The position numbers were made by a program, and so were the translations under genes. DNA of 64,000 nucleotides, taken from assembly GCF_000973725.1 (NCBI RefSeq), contig NZ_CP009621.1, positions 2,570,001-2,634,000 on the forward strand. Direction: 5' to 3'. Origin of the DNA: Pontibacter korlensis. Lineage in GTDB: Bacteria > Bacteroidota > Bacteroidia > Cytophagales > Hymenobacteraceae. Below, piece after piece: positions 9,829 through 18,917 of this stretch (positions within the stretch are counted from its first letter, which is position 1; each line of letters begins with the position of its first letter). The notes under the pieces are model-generated. The model worked only from the letters and a program-made list of their open reading frames with translations. It was not told the origin of the DNA and did not search any database.

Positions 9829-12612
9829 ATGCATCATATCTACCGAAAACTCTTTCTGCTGATCCTGCTTTCCGCGGGCACTATAGCAACTAGTTTGGCA
9901 CAGCAAGCCACCGAGCCATTGGTTACAGGCAAGTATACCAGCACTGCTTTTCAGGACTTCATTAAAGACCTGGAAGCGCAAACATCCTACACCTTTTATT
10001 TTGATCCTGCGGCGGTTGATAGTTTGGCGGTAACGATGCAGGTGAATGCGCAGCCGCTGAGCCAGGTAATAAAGCAGGCCTTGCAGGGAACAAACCTTCA
10101 CTTTGCCATCAGTCAGCAACGGCAGGTATTCATCACCGCAGAGAGAGCTATACTTACCAGACTACCGAAAGATTTTTTTACCAAAGGAGGCGCAACTGAA
10201 GCAGCAGGGCAGCCTCAGCTGGCAGAGTTATACTTACCACAGCAGCAAACACGGGCAAAGGCAGTCTCCGAAATCAAGCTATATGAAATAGGTACACCCA
10301 ATAGCAATAACAAGTCGGGCAAGGCGAATCTGGCCGGTACTATACGCGATGCCAAAACAGGAGAGGCCATAATAGGAGCCTATGTCTATATTGAGTCGCC
10401 TACCATAGGCACAGCTTCGGACCAATATGGGTATTACTCTTTAACGCTGCCTGTGGGAAGGCATGAGCTAAAGATTCGTGGAGTGGGGCTGAGAAACGCT
10501 CGCCGCCAGGTGATGCTCCACAGCAATGGGAAGCTTGATATTGAGATGGAAGAGGAGGTGCGCACACTGAAAGAAGTACTGGTGGAAGCGGAAAAAGACC
10601 GCAATGTGTCGGGCTTGCAGATGGGTATGGAACGCCTTGATATCAGAACCATAAAACAGGTGCCGACAGCCTTTGGCGAGACAGATATTTTACGCGTGGT
10701 ACTCACTTTGCCAGGTGTGAAGTCGGTGGGAGAGGGAAGTACGGGTATGAATGTGCGAGGTGGCTCCACAGATCAGAACCTGATTCTTGTGAACGATGCC
10801 ACCATCTATAACCCTGCCCACTTATTTGGCTTTTTCTCGGCCTTCAATCCGGATGTGCTAAAATCAGTGGAGCTATACAAAAGTGCTGTACCAGCCAAGT
10901 ATGGCGGCCGCTTGTCGTCGGTGCTGGAGGTAACAACCCGCGAGGGGAATAAAAAGGAGTTCTCTGGCTCTGGCGGTATAGGTTTGCTAACAAGCAGGCT
11001 GACGCTGGAGGGACCAATTATCAAAGATAAGACATCTTTTTTACTGGGAGGCCGCAGCACTTACTCTGACTGGATCCTGAAGCAGCTGCCGGACAAATCA
11101 TTCAAGAACAGCGAAGCCTCATTCTATGATTTGAATGCCCACATCAGCCACGAAATCGCTAGCAAGAACAGTTTATACTTTACCGGCTATTTCAGCAAAG
11201 ACAGGTTTAAACTGGCGGCTGATACGCTCTATCGCTATAAAAACCAGAACGCAAGTATAAAATGGAAGCACAACTTCCATAACAAGCTATACACTGTACT
11301 TACCGGTACACACAGCCATTACAGCTACGATATTTCTAACGAAGAAAATGCAGTTAATGCGGCAAAGCTAGCCTTCGGCATAAACCAGACTGGCCTGCAG
11401 CTCGACTTCAACTACTTCCCGGATTCTAAGCATACTGTTGATTTTGGAGCTAGCTCTATACATTATCATGTAACACCAGGCAGTCTCACGCCAAATAGCA
11501 GCGAGTCGCTGATTATGGAGGAAAAAGTACAGCGGGAGAAAGCTCTGGAGAGCGCAATCTATATCTCAGATCGCTTTGATGTAAGCCAGCGGCTGTCCCT
11601 ATCTTTTGGCCTCCGGTATTCTGTATTTAATGCACTTGGCCCAAGGGATGCGTTCACCTATGCGCCCGGAGTGCCTAAAACAGTAAGTTCTATAGTAGAT
11701 ACTCTTTCTTATGGTTCAGGTGAATCAATTGCCACCTACCATGGGCCAGAGTATAGGTTCTCGGCAAGGTATGGATTGTCTGATAACTCTTCTGTGAAGG
11801 CTAGCTATAACAGGCTACGCCAGTACGTGCACATGCTCTCTAATACAGCCTCCATGTCACCTACTGATACCTGGAAGCTGAGTGACAGGAATGTAAAACC
11901 ACAGATAGGGGACCAGGTAGCATTGGGATACTACAGAAACTTCAGGGCAAATACCATAGAATTCTCGGTAGAGGCCTACTACAAATGGATGCAGGACTTC
12001 CTGGACTACAGAAGCGGGGCCAGCATAATCATGAACCACCACATAGAGACAGATGTGGCTAATGCCGAAGGAAAAGCTTACGGCGTGGAAGTGATGCTGA
12101 AGAAAGCAACAGGCAAGCTGAACGGATGGGTGAGTTATACTTACTCCCGCACGTTAGTACGCATCAATGATCCAGCCACCTCTGAGATCATTAACAGGGG
12201 AGAGTGGTACCCGAGCAATTACGATAAGCCACACGACTTCACCATGATCAGCAATTACCGTTTTAGCCAACGCTTCAGTACATCCCTGAACTTTACCTAC
12301 AGTACCGGTCGGCCAATTACGCTGCCACTGGCCAAGTATCACGACGGCAGCACGCAGCGCATACTTTACTCTGACCGAAACCAGTACCGTATTCCGGACT
12401 ACTACCGTGTAGACTTCGCGATGAATATCGAGGGCAACCACAAGGTCAGGAAGCTGGCGCATAGTTCCTGGACGCTGGCTGTGTATAATCTTACAGGCCG
12501 CAAGAATCCTTATTCTTTATACTTCAAATCTGAGAACGGTCAGATTAACGGGTATAAAATGTCGGTTTTTGGGCAGCCTATACCTACTGTAACCTATAAC
12601 TTTAAGTTTTAA
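9829..12612 (+). CDS. TonB-dependent receptor with STN and carboxypeptidase-like domains
   Basis: I chose the ATG at 9829 (927 residues) over an in-frame GTG at 9793, because the signal peptide MHHIYRKLFLLILLSAG begins there. Domains in order: STN (secretin/TonB short N-terminal) at about 25-100, a CarboxypepD_reg-like beta sandwich at about 165-240, a plug with GMNVRGGSTDQNLILVNDA at about 310-330, and a 22-strand-type outer-membrane barrel to the end. STN domains usually signal to an anti-sigma factor, but no sigma/anti-sigma pair is in the window. The DUF4249 gene starts 4 bases after the stop. This is an outer-membrane importer of unknown substrate. Confidence 0.9.
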   Translation: MHHIYRKLFLLILLSAGTIATSLAQQATEPLVTGKYTSTAFQDFIKDLEAQTSYTFYFDPAAVDSLAVTMQVNAQPLSQVIKQALQGTNLHFAISQQRQVFITAERAILTRLPKDFFTKGGATEAAGQPQLAELYLPQQQTRAKAVSEIKLYEIGTPNSNNKSGKANLAGTIRDAKTGEAIIGAYVYIESPTIGTASDQYGYYSLTLPVGRHELKIRGVGLRNARRQVMLHSNGKLDIEMEEEVRTLKEVLVEAEKDRNVSGLQMGMERLDIRTIKQVPTAFGETDILRVVLTLPGVKSVGEGSTGMNVRGGSTDQNLILVNDATIYNPAHLFGFFSAFNPDVLKSVELYKSAVPAKYGGRLSSVLEVTTREGNKKEFSGSGGIGLLTSRLTLEGPIIKDKTSFLLGGRSTYSDWILKQLPDKSFKNSEASFYDLNAHISHEIASKNSLYFTGYFSKDRFKLAADTLYRYKNQNASIKWKHNFHNKLYTVLTGTHSHYSYDISNEENAVNAAKLAFGINQTGLQLDFNYFPDSKHTVDFGASSIHYHVTPGSLTPNSSESLIMEEKVQREKALESAIYISDRFDVSQRLSLSFGLRYSVFNALGPRDAFTYAPGVPKTVSSIVDTLSYGSGESIATYHGPEYRFSARYGLSDNSSVKASYNRLRQYVHMLSNTASMSPTDTWKLSDRNVKPQIGDQVALGYYRNFRANTIEFSVEAYYKWMQDFLDYRSGASIIMNHHIETDVANAEGKAYGVEVMLKKATGKLNGWVSYTYSRTLVRINDPATSEIINRGEWYPSNYDKPHDFTMISNYRFSQRFSTSLNFTYSTGRPITLPLAKYHDGSTQRILYSDRNQYRIPDYYRVDFAMNIEGNHKVRKLAHSSWTLAVYNLTGRKNPYSLYFKSENGQINGYKMSVFGQPIPTVTYNFKF

Positions 12613-12616
12613 GCAC

Positions 12617-13774
12617 ATGAGATTCCGAAACTGGAACAAGTTAATGCGTTGGCTTACTATGATGCTGTTGGTTAGCAGTTGCGTTGAGCCTTACTCGCCT
12701 GAAGTGCTGGAAGCGCCGAACAGCTTCTTAGTGGTGAACGGGTTTATCAATGCCAATGGCCCAACTACGATTCAGCTTCTCCGAACCCAGAACCTGAATG
12801 AAGAAACACCACCACCTGCAGAAACAGGGGCAGTTGTAAGAGTGGAGTCAGATGCCGGTGAGAGTTACACCCTGTATGAAGCAGGAGATGGCAGCTATAC
12901 AGCTGGCAACTTAAACTTAAATCAAGCAAATAAATATAGGCTGTTTATCAGGACCCAAAACGGGAGGGAGTATACTTCTGAGTTTGTAGAGGTCAAACAA
13001 ACTCCGGCTGTCGATGAAATTACTTGGGAGGTAATAGGCAACGAGGTGCAGTTGTACGTAAACACCCATGACCCAACCAATAATACACGCTACTATCGCT
13101 GGGAGTATGAAGATACCTGGCAGTTTCGGTCTGCTTTTTACACCAGCCTAAAGTTTGAGAATGACACGGTTGAAGATCGAACGGACAACGATCCGCTTAT
13201 CTACAACTGTTGGAGGTCAAGTAGCTCAAACACTCTAGAGCTCGGAAACTCTGTTAGGCTCAGCCAGGATGTGATCAGTAACTATAAGCTCTTAGCCCTA
13301 CCCTACAACACAGAGAAATTAGGTATTAAGTATAGCATGTTAGTAAGGCAATATGCCCTTACCCGTGAGGCCTATGAGTATTGGGAGATCCTCAAAAAGA
13401 ACACAGAAAGTATAGGTACGCTGTTCGATCCATTGCCCTCCCAGTTAACAGGAAACATACGAAGCGTGGATGATCCGCAGGAGCCTGTTATCGGCTTTGT
13501 GACGGCATCCACCACACAAGAGAAGAGAGTGTTTATAGAGCGGAAAGATCTGCCAAGAGAGTGGCGCACCTTTATTCCTACCTGTTCTATTGATACACTT
13601 CTATTCGGAGAAAGGAGCGTGAAAGATTTCTTCAGCAGTGCTTATGTACTGCCGGTTGAAGAAGTTCATCCTCCTAATGGGGCACCTGTTGCCATTGGAT
13701 ATACCTACGCTTCCAGAAACTGTGTTGACTGCAGAACCAGAGGTACAAATGTTAAACCTGACTATTGGGAATAA
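12617..13774 (+). CDS. DUF4249 lipoprotein
   Basis: The 385-residue protein has an N-terminal lipobox: a hydrophobic stretch ending MLLVSSC, with the acylated Cys at about 22, followed by VEPYSPEVLEAPNSFLVVNGFI. That start and the beta-rich body match DUF4249, a family of surface or periplasmic lipoproteins encoded next to STN-type TonB receptors in Bacteroidota. It is directly followed by the MG2-type gene (TAA then ATG with no gap). By analogy with SusD-like partners it may assist the receptor, but that is inference; no sequence similarity to SusD is seen. Confidence 0.82.
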   Translation: MRFRNWNKLMRWLTMMLLVSSCVEPYSPEVLEAPNSFLVVNGFINANGPTTIQLLRTQNLNEETPPPAETGAVVRVESDAGESYTLYEAGDGSYTAGNLNLNQANKYRLFIRTQNGREYTSEFVEVKQTPAVDEITWEVIGNEVQLYVNTHDPTNNTRYYRWEYEDTWQFRSAFYTSLKFENDTVEDRTDNDPLIYNCWRSSSSNTLELGNSVRLSQDVISNYKLLALPYNTEKLGIKYSMLVRQYALTREAYEYWEILKKNTESIGTLFDPLPSQLTGNIRSVDDPQEPVIGFVTASTTQEKRVFIERKDLPREWRTFIPTCSIDTLLFGERSVKDFFSSAYVLPVEEVHPPNGAPVAIGYTYASRNCVDCRTRGTNVKPDYWE

Positions 13775-16234
13775 ATGATGCTTCTTAAGCAAGAGTCAAA
13801 GGTGCCGAAAAAGTTATACAGGCAGTTAATGCGATTGAGTGTAGCCGCGCTAGGCATCATGTTTAGTCTGGGTCATACTCCTCATGCTTGGGCACAAAAC
13901 GGAGCGTTGGAAAGTATAGCGAAGGATTTTGACCAGCACCGGAAAAAAGCCTTACAGGAAAAGCTCTTCCTCCACGTTGATAGGCCAGCGTACATCTGCG
14001 GCGAAACCATGTGGTTTAAGCTCTATAATGTAGATGGTACCCTGCACAAGCCACTTGATATGAGTAAGGTAGCCTATGTGGAGGTACTGGATGCATCGCA
14101 GAAGCCGGTGCTGCAGGCAAAGATAGCCTTGAAAGAGGGTGTAGGCAGCGGGTCTTTTATCCTACCAGCTACGCTCGTTTCGGGCAACTATAGCGTCAGG
14201 GCTTACACTAACTGGATGAAGAACTTCAGCCCAGATTTATACTTTGAACAGGCTGTTACCATAGTTAATACTCTCCAAAAACTGCCGGTGCAGGAGGTGC
14301 CTAAAGGTGCGGCCCTTACTGCCCAGTTCTTCCCGGAAGGAGGAAACATGGTAGCTGGTGTTGCTAATAAAGTAGGCTTCCAGGTGGTAGACCAAGCTAC
14401 AGGCGAAGGTGTGGCCTTTAAAGGAGAAGTGCATGACCGGGAGGGGAATAAAGTAGCAGAATTTGAGCCTCACAAGTTCGGGATCGGACATTTTATATTT
14501 ACACCTGCTAAAGGCGGGGAGTACACTGCCATAATCAAACTGGCAGATAATCGTAGCCTGGTAAAGAAACTACCTTCAGCTTATGAGCAAGGATATGCGC
14601 TGCAATTAGAAGATACAGGTGCAGCGCAACTGCAGATAACGGTTAACCAAGCAGGAGTACAGGGGGAGCAGTTGTACCTACTCGGCCACACCAGGCAAAT
14701 GATAGCCATAGCCGATGTAGCAGTTGTAAGTCAGGGAAGGGCAGTGTTTCTGGTTGATAAGAAGTTGCTGGCAGATGGTATTATTCACTTTACCGTTTTT
14801 AATGCCAACAAGCAGCCAGTGTGCGAGCGACTGTACTTTAAACGGCCAACACAAACACTGCAGCTGAATGTGGCAGCAGATAAAGCAGGCTATAACTCAC
14901 GCGAAAAGGTAACACTGGACCTGTTAGCTGAGGCAGGTGTTGGTAAAGCTGCCTCAGCTAACCTTTCGCTAGCCGTGTTTAAACTTGACTCGCTGCAGAA
15001 GAACACCGGAAGTAGCATAGAAAGTTACATATGGCTTACTTCTGATCTGAAAGGTACAATTGAAAGTCCGAGCTATTACTTCTCTGCTGAAGGAGCAGCT
15101 GACCGTGAAGCCATGGACAACCTCATGCTGACTCATGGGTGGAGCCGCTTTAAGTGGGAAGATGTGTTGGGAAAGGAGCCGGCTAGTTATAAGTTCTTGC
15201 CCGAATACGATGGCCACCAGATAAGGGGTAGAGTTACATCTAGTGCAACCAGTAAACCGACTGAAGGCGTGGTTACCTATCTCGCCTCGCCAAGTAAGCT
15301 CATCCGCCTGTACAACTCCACCAGCAACGCGGATGGCTTTATTAGTTTTGACATGAAAGACTTCTTCGGAGATCGCGACATTGTGCTACAGAGCAACTAT
15401 ACCAAAGACAGCACTTATCACTTCGAGGTTTTCAGTCCTTTCTCTGATAAGTATGGACAGAAAAGTCAGTTGCCCTTTAATCTCTCCGAAGAACTGGAGC
15501 ATGAGCTCACCCTACGCCATGTGCAGGCACAGGTGCAGCAAGCCTACTTTAGCAGCTACAGCAACAGGATAAAGCCAGCCAACGTGGATAGCCTGGCTTT
15601 TTACGGAAAGCCTGATGAGCAATATTTCCTGGACGATTACAAGCGATTTAAGGTGATGGAAGAAGTGATGCGGGAGTATGTGCCAGGGGTGCAGGTCCGA
15701 AAGCAAGGGGGCAAGTTCCGCTTCATGGTTTTTAACAGGCCTTATAGAAGCATATTCAACAATAACCCGATGGTACTGTTGGATGGCGTGCCTGTTTTTG
15801 ATATAGATAAGATTATGGCTTTTGATCCGCTGAAGGTTAAAAAGCTGGATGTAATTTCCAGCCGCTTCTTCAACGGCCCTTTGATCTATGAGGGGCTAGT
15901 AAGTTATACTACTTACAAAGGCGATCTGGCAGGTTTTGAGTTGAATCCGAAAGCCTTGTTTCAGGCATACGAGGGACTGCAGCTAGAAAAAGAGTTTTAC
16001 GCCCCTAGCTACGAGACAACAGAGCAAAGACAAAGCCGCTTAGCCGATTTCCGCAATTTACTCCATTGGGAACCAAACCTCAGCCTGGAAGCCGGTAAAG
16101 GGAACAAATTAAACTTTTATACTTCAGACCAGGCTGGTACTTACCTAGTAGTGGTGCAGGGAGTTTCAGGAGACGGGTTGGTTGGCAGCAAAGTACATTC
16201 TTTCACTGTGAAGCAGCCACGCGTATTGGAGTAA
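13775..16234 (+). CDS. Large secreted MG2-domain protein with plug-like C-terminus
   Basis: The 819-residue protein carries a signal sequence at about 20-42 (ending HAWAQ). It continues with KLFLHVDRPAYICGETMWFKLY (about 65-86), the hallmark of the alpha-2-macroglobulin MG2 domain. More beta-sandwich repeats follow. Near 665-720 there is a segment like a TonB-receptor plug: MVLLDGVPVFD, then KVKKLDVISSRFF. No thioester motif of macroglobulins is present. It completes a three-gene unit with the receptor and DUF4249 gene, with no gap between genes. Such proteins are known companions of these receptors, but their job is not established. Confidence 0.78.
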   Translation: MMLLKQESKVPKKLYRQLMRLSVAALGIMFSLGHTPHAWAQNGALESIAKDFDQHRKKALQEKLFLHVDRPAYICGETMWFKLYNVDGTLHKPLDMSKVAYVEVLDASQKPVLQAKIALKEGVGSGSFILPATLVSGNYSVRAYTNWMKNFSPDLYFEQAVTIVNTLQKLPVQEVPKGAALTAQFFPEGGNMVAGVANKVGFQVVDQATGEGVAFKGEVHDREGNKVAEFEPHKFGIGHFIFTPAKGGEYTAIIKLADNRSLVKKLPSAYEQGYALQLEDTGAAQLQITVNQAGVQGEQLYLLGHTRQMIAIADVAVVSQGRAVFLVDKKLLADGIIHFTVFNANKQPVCERLYFKRPTQTLQLNVAADKAGYNSREKVTLDLLAEAGVGKAASANLSLAVFKLDSLQKNTGSSIESYIWLTSDLKGTIESPSYYFSAEGAADREAMDNLMLTHGWSRFKWEDVLGKEPASYKFLPEYDGHQIRGRVTSSATSKPTEGVVTYLASPSKLIRLYNSTSNADGFISFDMKDFFGDRDIVLQSNYTKDSTYHFEVFSPFSDKYGQKSQLPFNLSEELEHELTLRHVQAQVQQAYFSSYSNRIKPANVDSLAFYGKPDEQYFLDDYKRFKVMEEVMREYVPGVQVRKQGGKFRFMVFNRPYRSIFNNNPMVLLDGVPVFDIDKIMAFDPLKVKKLDVISSRFFNGPLIYEGLVSYTTYKGDLAGFELNPKALFQAYEGLQLEKEFYAPSYETTEQRQSRLADFRNLLHWEPNLSLEAGKGNKLNFYTSDQAGTYLVVVQGVSGDGLVGSKVHSFTVKQPRVLE

Positions 16235-16308
16235 TATCATTCTTTAATAACTTGAGCAAAGAAGTGCGGCGAGCGCAGTGTTCGTAAACTTTAAACTCAT
16301 CTAAAACT

Positions 16309-17094
16309 ATGAAAAAGAAGAACCACATACTTATACTGGGTGCCGGAGGAAACATAGGGGGCAAAGTAGCAAAAGAGTTAATCACTCTTGGCGAGCAGGT
16401 GGCTGTGTTTGGTCGTAGCCGCGAACGCCTGAGCAGCTTTGAAGGTAAGGCTGAGCTAAAAGAAGGCGATTTTAACGACGATAAAGCTTTAGGGCAGGCT
16501 CTTCAGAAAGCAAACAGCGTTTTCCTGACAGTGCCTGATGCTGCTTTTAACGATGCAACTGCTACGGCCAAACGTTTGGGTGTTTTGCTTCAGGAGACAC
16601 CTGTAACGCATGTTGTGAACATCAGTAACAGCATTGTCAGGAAAGGCGGCGTACCTACCAGGTTAGTAGCCTTGGAAAATGAGCTAAATGAAGCGCTAAG
16701 GCAACATCTGCTGCATTTGCGTTGTGCCAATTTTTTCGAGAACCTCAACTGGGGCTTACACACGCCATACGCACCAGACCTGAGGCTACCATATATTTCA
16801 TCCTACGAAGTGGCCTATGTGACTGCCAGGCATCTGCAGCAGCAGGACTTTACAGGCAAGCAGGTGAAGGCGCTGTTAGGCGAGCGCGACTATAGTATGG
16901 CTGAGCTGGCAGCCGCAGCAGGTGTAGCCTATCAGCAGCAGCCTTATACTCCTGAAAACATACACTTCTACAAACCTTTCAACGATGGTGATTTTGTGGT
17001 GGAGCAGCGACAAGACAGTCATACGTCTGTTCAGAAAGAAGAACGCTTTACCTTAGGCTATTTCCTTAAAAACAACTTATTGCTTCAGGTTTAA
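16309..17094 (+). CDS. NmrA-like NAD(P)-binding protein (atypical SDR)
   Basis: The 261-residue protein begins with a Rossmann motif, ILILGAGGNIGGKVAKEL (about 6-23), followed by a basic patch VFGRSRERL that fits NADP preference. The rest matches atypical short-chain dehydrogenase/NmrA proteins, which act as redox sensors or as reductases on small molecules. The usual SDR catalytic YxxxK is not evident. It is a single gene with 74 bases before it and a terminator after it, facing purB. Confidence 0.78.
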   Translation: MKKKNHILILGAGGNIGGKVAKELITLGEQVAVFGRSRERLSSFEGKAELKEGDFNDDKALGQALQKANSVFLTVPDAAFNDATATAKRLGVLLQETPVTHVVNISNSIVRKGGVPTRLVALENELNEALRQHLLHLRCANFFENLNWGLHTPYAPDLRLPYISSYEVAYVTARHLQQQDFTGKQVKALLGERDYSMAELAAAAGVAYQQQPYTPENIHFYKPFNDGDFVVEQRQDSHTSVQKEERFTLGYFLKNNLLLQV

Positions 17095-17144
17095 GAGTAC
17101 GTTTAGCTAAAACAGAGCTCTTAATTACATGAGGAAGTACACCA

Positions 17145-17191
17145 AAAACAAGAATCCCCGGAAACCAATGACGTCCGGGGGTTCTTGTTTT
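17145..17191. terminator. Bidirectional terminator between the NmrA-like gene and purB
   Basis: Arms 17145-17162 and 17174-17191 pair over 17 positions with one unpaired base on each side (core CCCCGGA/TCCGGGG, outer AACAAGAA/TTCTTGTT). A-tracts and T-tracts lie at both ends, so it can work for both converging genes. Confidence 0.8.
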
Positions 17192-17212
17192 AAAGATATT
17201 TATGAAGAGTGC

Positions 17213-18565
17213 TTATACCAACTCTACACCTGTATAGTTGAAAGGAGAGATTTTCTTAAGCTCCTCTTTCACGGCATCGCTTACCTGTAAGGTATCAATG
17301 AAAGTATGGATGCACTCTTCCGTCATTTTTTCGTTTTTACGCGTCAGTTCTTTCAGAGCCTCGTATGGTTGTGGGTATCCCTCACGGCGCAGCACAGTTT
17401 GTATACCTTCCGCTACTACAGCCCAGTTGTCTTCCAAGTGAGCATTCAGAGCAGCCTCATTCAGCTCCAGCTTACCAATACCTTTCTCTAACGATTTTAG
17501 AGCAATTAGTATGTGAGCTAGTGGTACTCCAACGTTGCGTAGTACAGTAGAGTCGGTTAGGTCACGCTGTAGGCGGGAGATTGGCAGTTTAGCAGCCAGG
17601 TGCTCCAGCAAAGCATTGGCAATGCCTAAATTACCTTCAGCATTTTCAAAGTCGATTGGGTTTACCTTGTGGGGCATGGCAGAAGAGCCTACTTCACCAG
17701 CTTTAATTTTTTGCTTGAAGTATCCCATAGACACATACTGCCACACATCGCGGGAGAAGTCTAGCAAGATAGTGTTCAGACGCTTAAGTCCATCGAAATA
17801 GGCTGCCAAGTTATCATAATGCTCAATTTGAGTGGTATACTGGCTACGCTGAAGACCCAGAACGTCCTGCACAAAGCGGTTGCCGAAGTCTGGCCAGTTA
17901 ATGCTTGGGTAAGCCACATGGTGTGCGTTAAAGTTACCGGTAGCACCGCCAAATTTAGCCGAAAAAGGCACCTGGCTCAGTAAGTTCAACTGTGCCTCCA
18001 GGCGCTCTGCAAAAACCATCATCTCCTTGCCCAAGCGTGTAGGAGAGGCCGGCTGTCCGTGGGTGTGTGCCAGCATCGGAATATCTTTCCACTGCTGTGC
18101 TAGCCCTTGCAGGGTTTGATGCACTTCCTGATAAGTAGGCTGCAGTACACGCTCGTGCGCCTCACGAAGTGAAAGCGGAATTGCTGTGTTGTTTACATCC
18201 TGTGAGGTTAAACCGAAATGAATAAACTCTTTGTACTCACTGAGGCCCAGCTCATCGAACTTTCCTTTGATATAGTACTCCACCGCCTTCACATCGTGGT
18301 TGGTGGTTTTTTCTGTTTCCTTTATAGTTAAGGCATCCTCCTCAGAGAAGTTCTCATAGATGGCGCGCAGCTCCGGAAACTGGCTGGAACTGATGTTCTG
18401 CAGCTGTGGCAGTGGTAGCTCGCAAAGTGCTACAAAGTATTCTACCTCTACCAATACGCGGTAGCGGATCAGGCCAAATTCAGAAAAGTAAGGGGCAAGG
18501 TCGCTGGTGTGGCGGCGGTAACGGCCATCAACCGGCGAAATAGCAGTGAGTGTTGTTAAGTTCAT
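17213..18565 (-). CDS. purB: Adenylosuccinate lyase
   Basis: The 450-residue enzyme splits adenylosuccinate to AMP and SAICAR to AICAR in purine synthesis. The sequence shows the family signature GSSAMPHKVNPIDFEN (about 293-308), the catalytic-His segment MLAHTHGQPASPTRLG (about 160-175) and the opening LTAISPVDGRY typical of PurB. The length is normal. It starts at ATG 18563-18565 with a good promoter upstream. No other purine gene is next to it. Confidence 0.96.
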   Translation of the reverse strand: MNLTTLTAISPVDGRYRRHTSDLAPYFSEFGLIRYRVLVEVEYFVALCELPLPQLQNISSSQFPELRAIYENFSEEDALTIKETEKTTNHDVKAVEYYIKGKFDELGLSEYKEFIHFGLTSQDVNNTAIPLSLREAHERVLQPTYQEVHQTLQGLAQQWKDIPMLAHTHGQPASPTRLGKEMMVFAERLEAQLNLLSQVPFSAKFGGATGNFNAHHVAYPSINWPDFGNRFVQDVLGLQRSQYTTQIEHYDNLAAYFDGLKRLNTILLDFSRDVWQYVSMGYFKQKIKAGEVGSSAMPHKVNPIDFENAEGNLGIANALLEHLAAKLPISRLQRDLTDSTVLRNVGVPLAHILIALKSLEKGIGKLELNEAALNAHLEDNWAVVAEGIQTVLRREGYPQPYEALKELTRKNEKMTEECIHTFIDTLQVSDAVKEELKKISPFNYTGVELV

Positions 18566-18590
18566 GTTATGGGGATGTGGTTCTCCTGTT

Positions 18591-18623
18591 CAAAGATACA
18601 CAGGTTTGCCTCAGGAAGCCAAA
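18591..18623 (-). promoter_or_regulatory. Promoter for purB
   Basis: Read on the - strand, TTTG (18620-18623) and TATCTTTG (18591-18598) are separated by 21 bases. The -7 element matches TAnnTTTG exactly. Transcription would begin near 18584, about 20 bases before the purB ATG. Confidence 0.72.
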
Positions 18624-18917
18624 TATGCACCGCTACTCTTATACTTTAGCTCTTTAATGCCTCATTTTTTGCAGATAATTTGATGCAACTTATTGACAGA
18701 TAGAATGTTTAAGATTCTGCCTAATGTGAAATTTTGGCACTAAGCTTGCGGAAAGTGGCGTTAAGGGTATATCCTAACAGGCCTGCAACCGTAATAGGTG
18801 AAGTATGTTTATAATATAGCTTAATACCATTAAGTATATATATAATTTAGTATATTAAAAGTACACCATAGATTTTTTGATACAATTCTTATTACTTAAT
18901 TCGCACCGGATTATATT
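18624..18917. other. AT-rich intergenic region between divergent genes
   Basis: About 290 bases separate the purB promoter from the start of the GT51 gene. The stretch 18780-18900 is very AT-rich with repeated TATA and AGTATA words. It must hold the promoter of the GT51 gene, but I found no good match to the consensus there. No gene or stable hairpin is visible. Confidence 0.5.
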
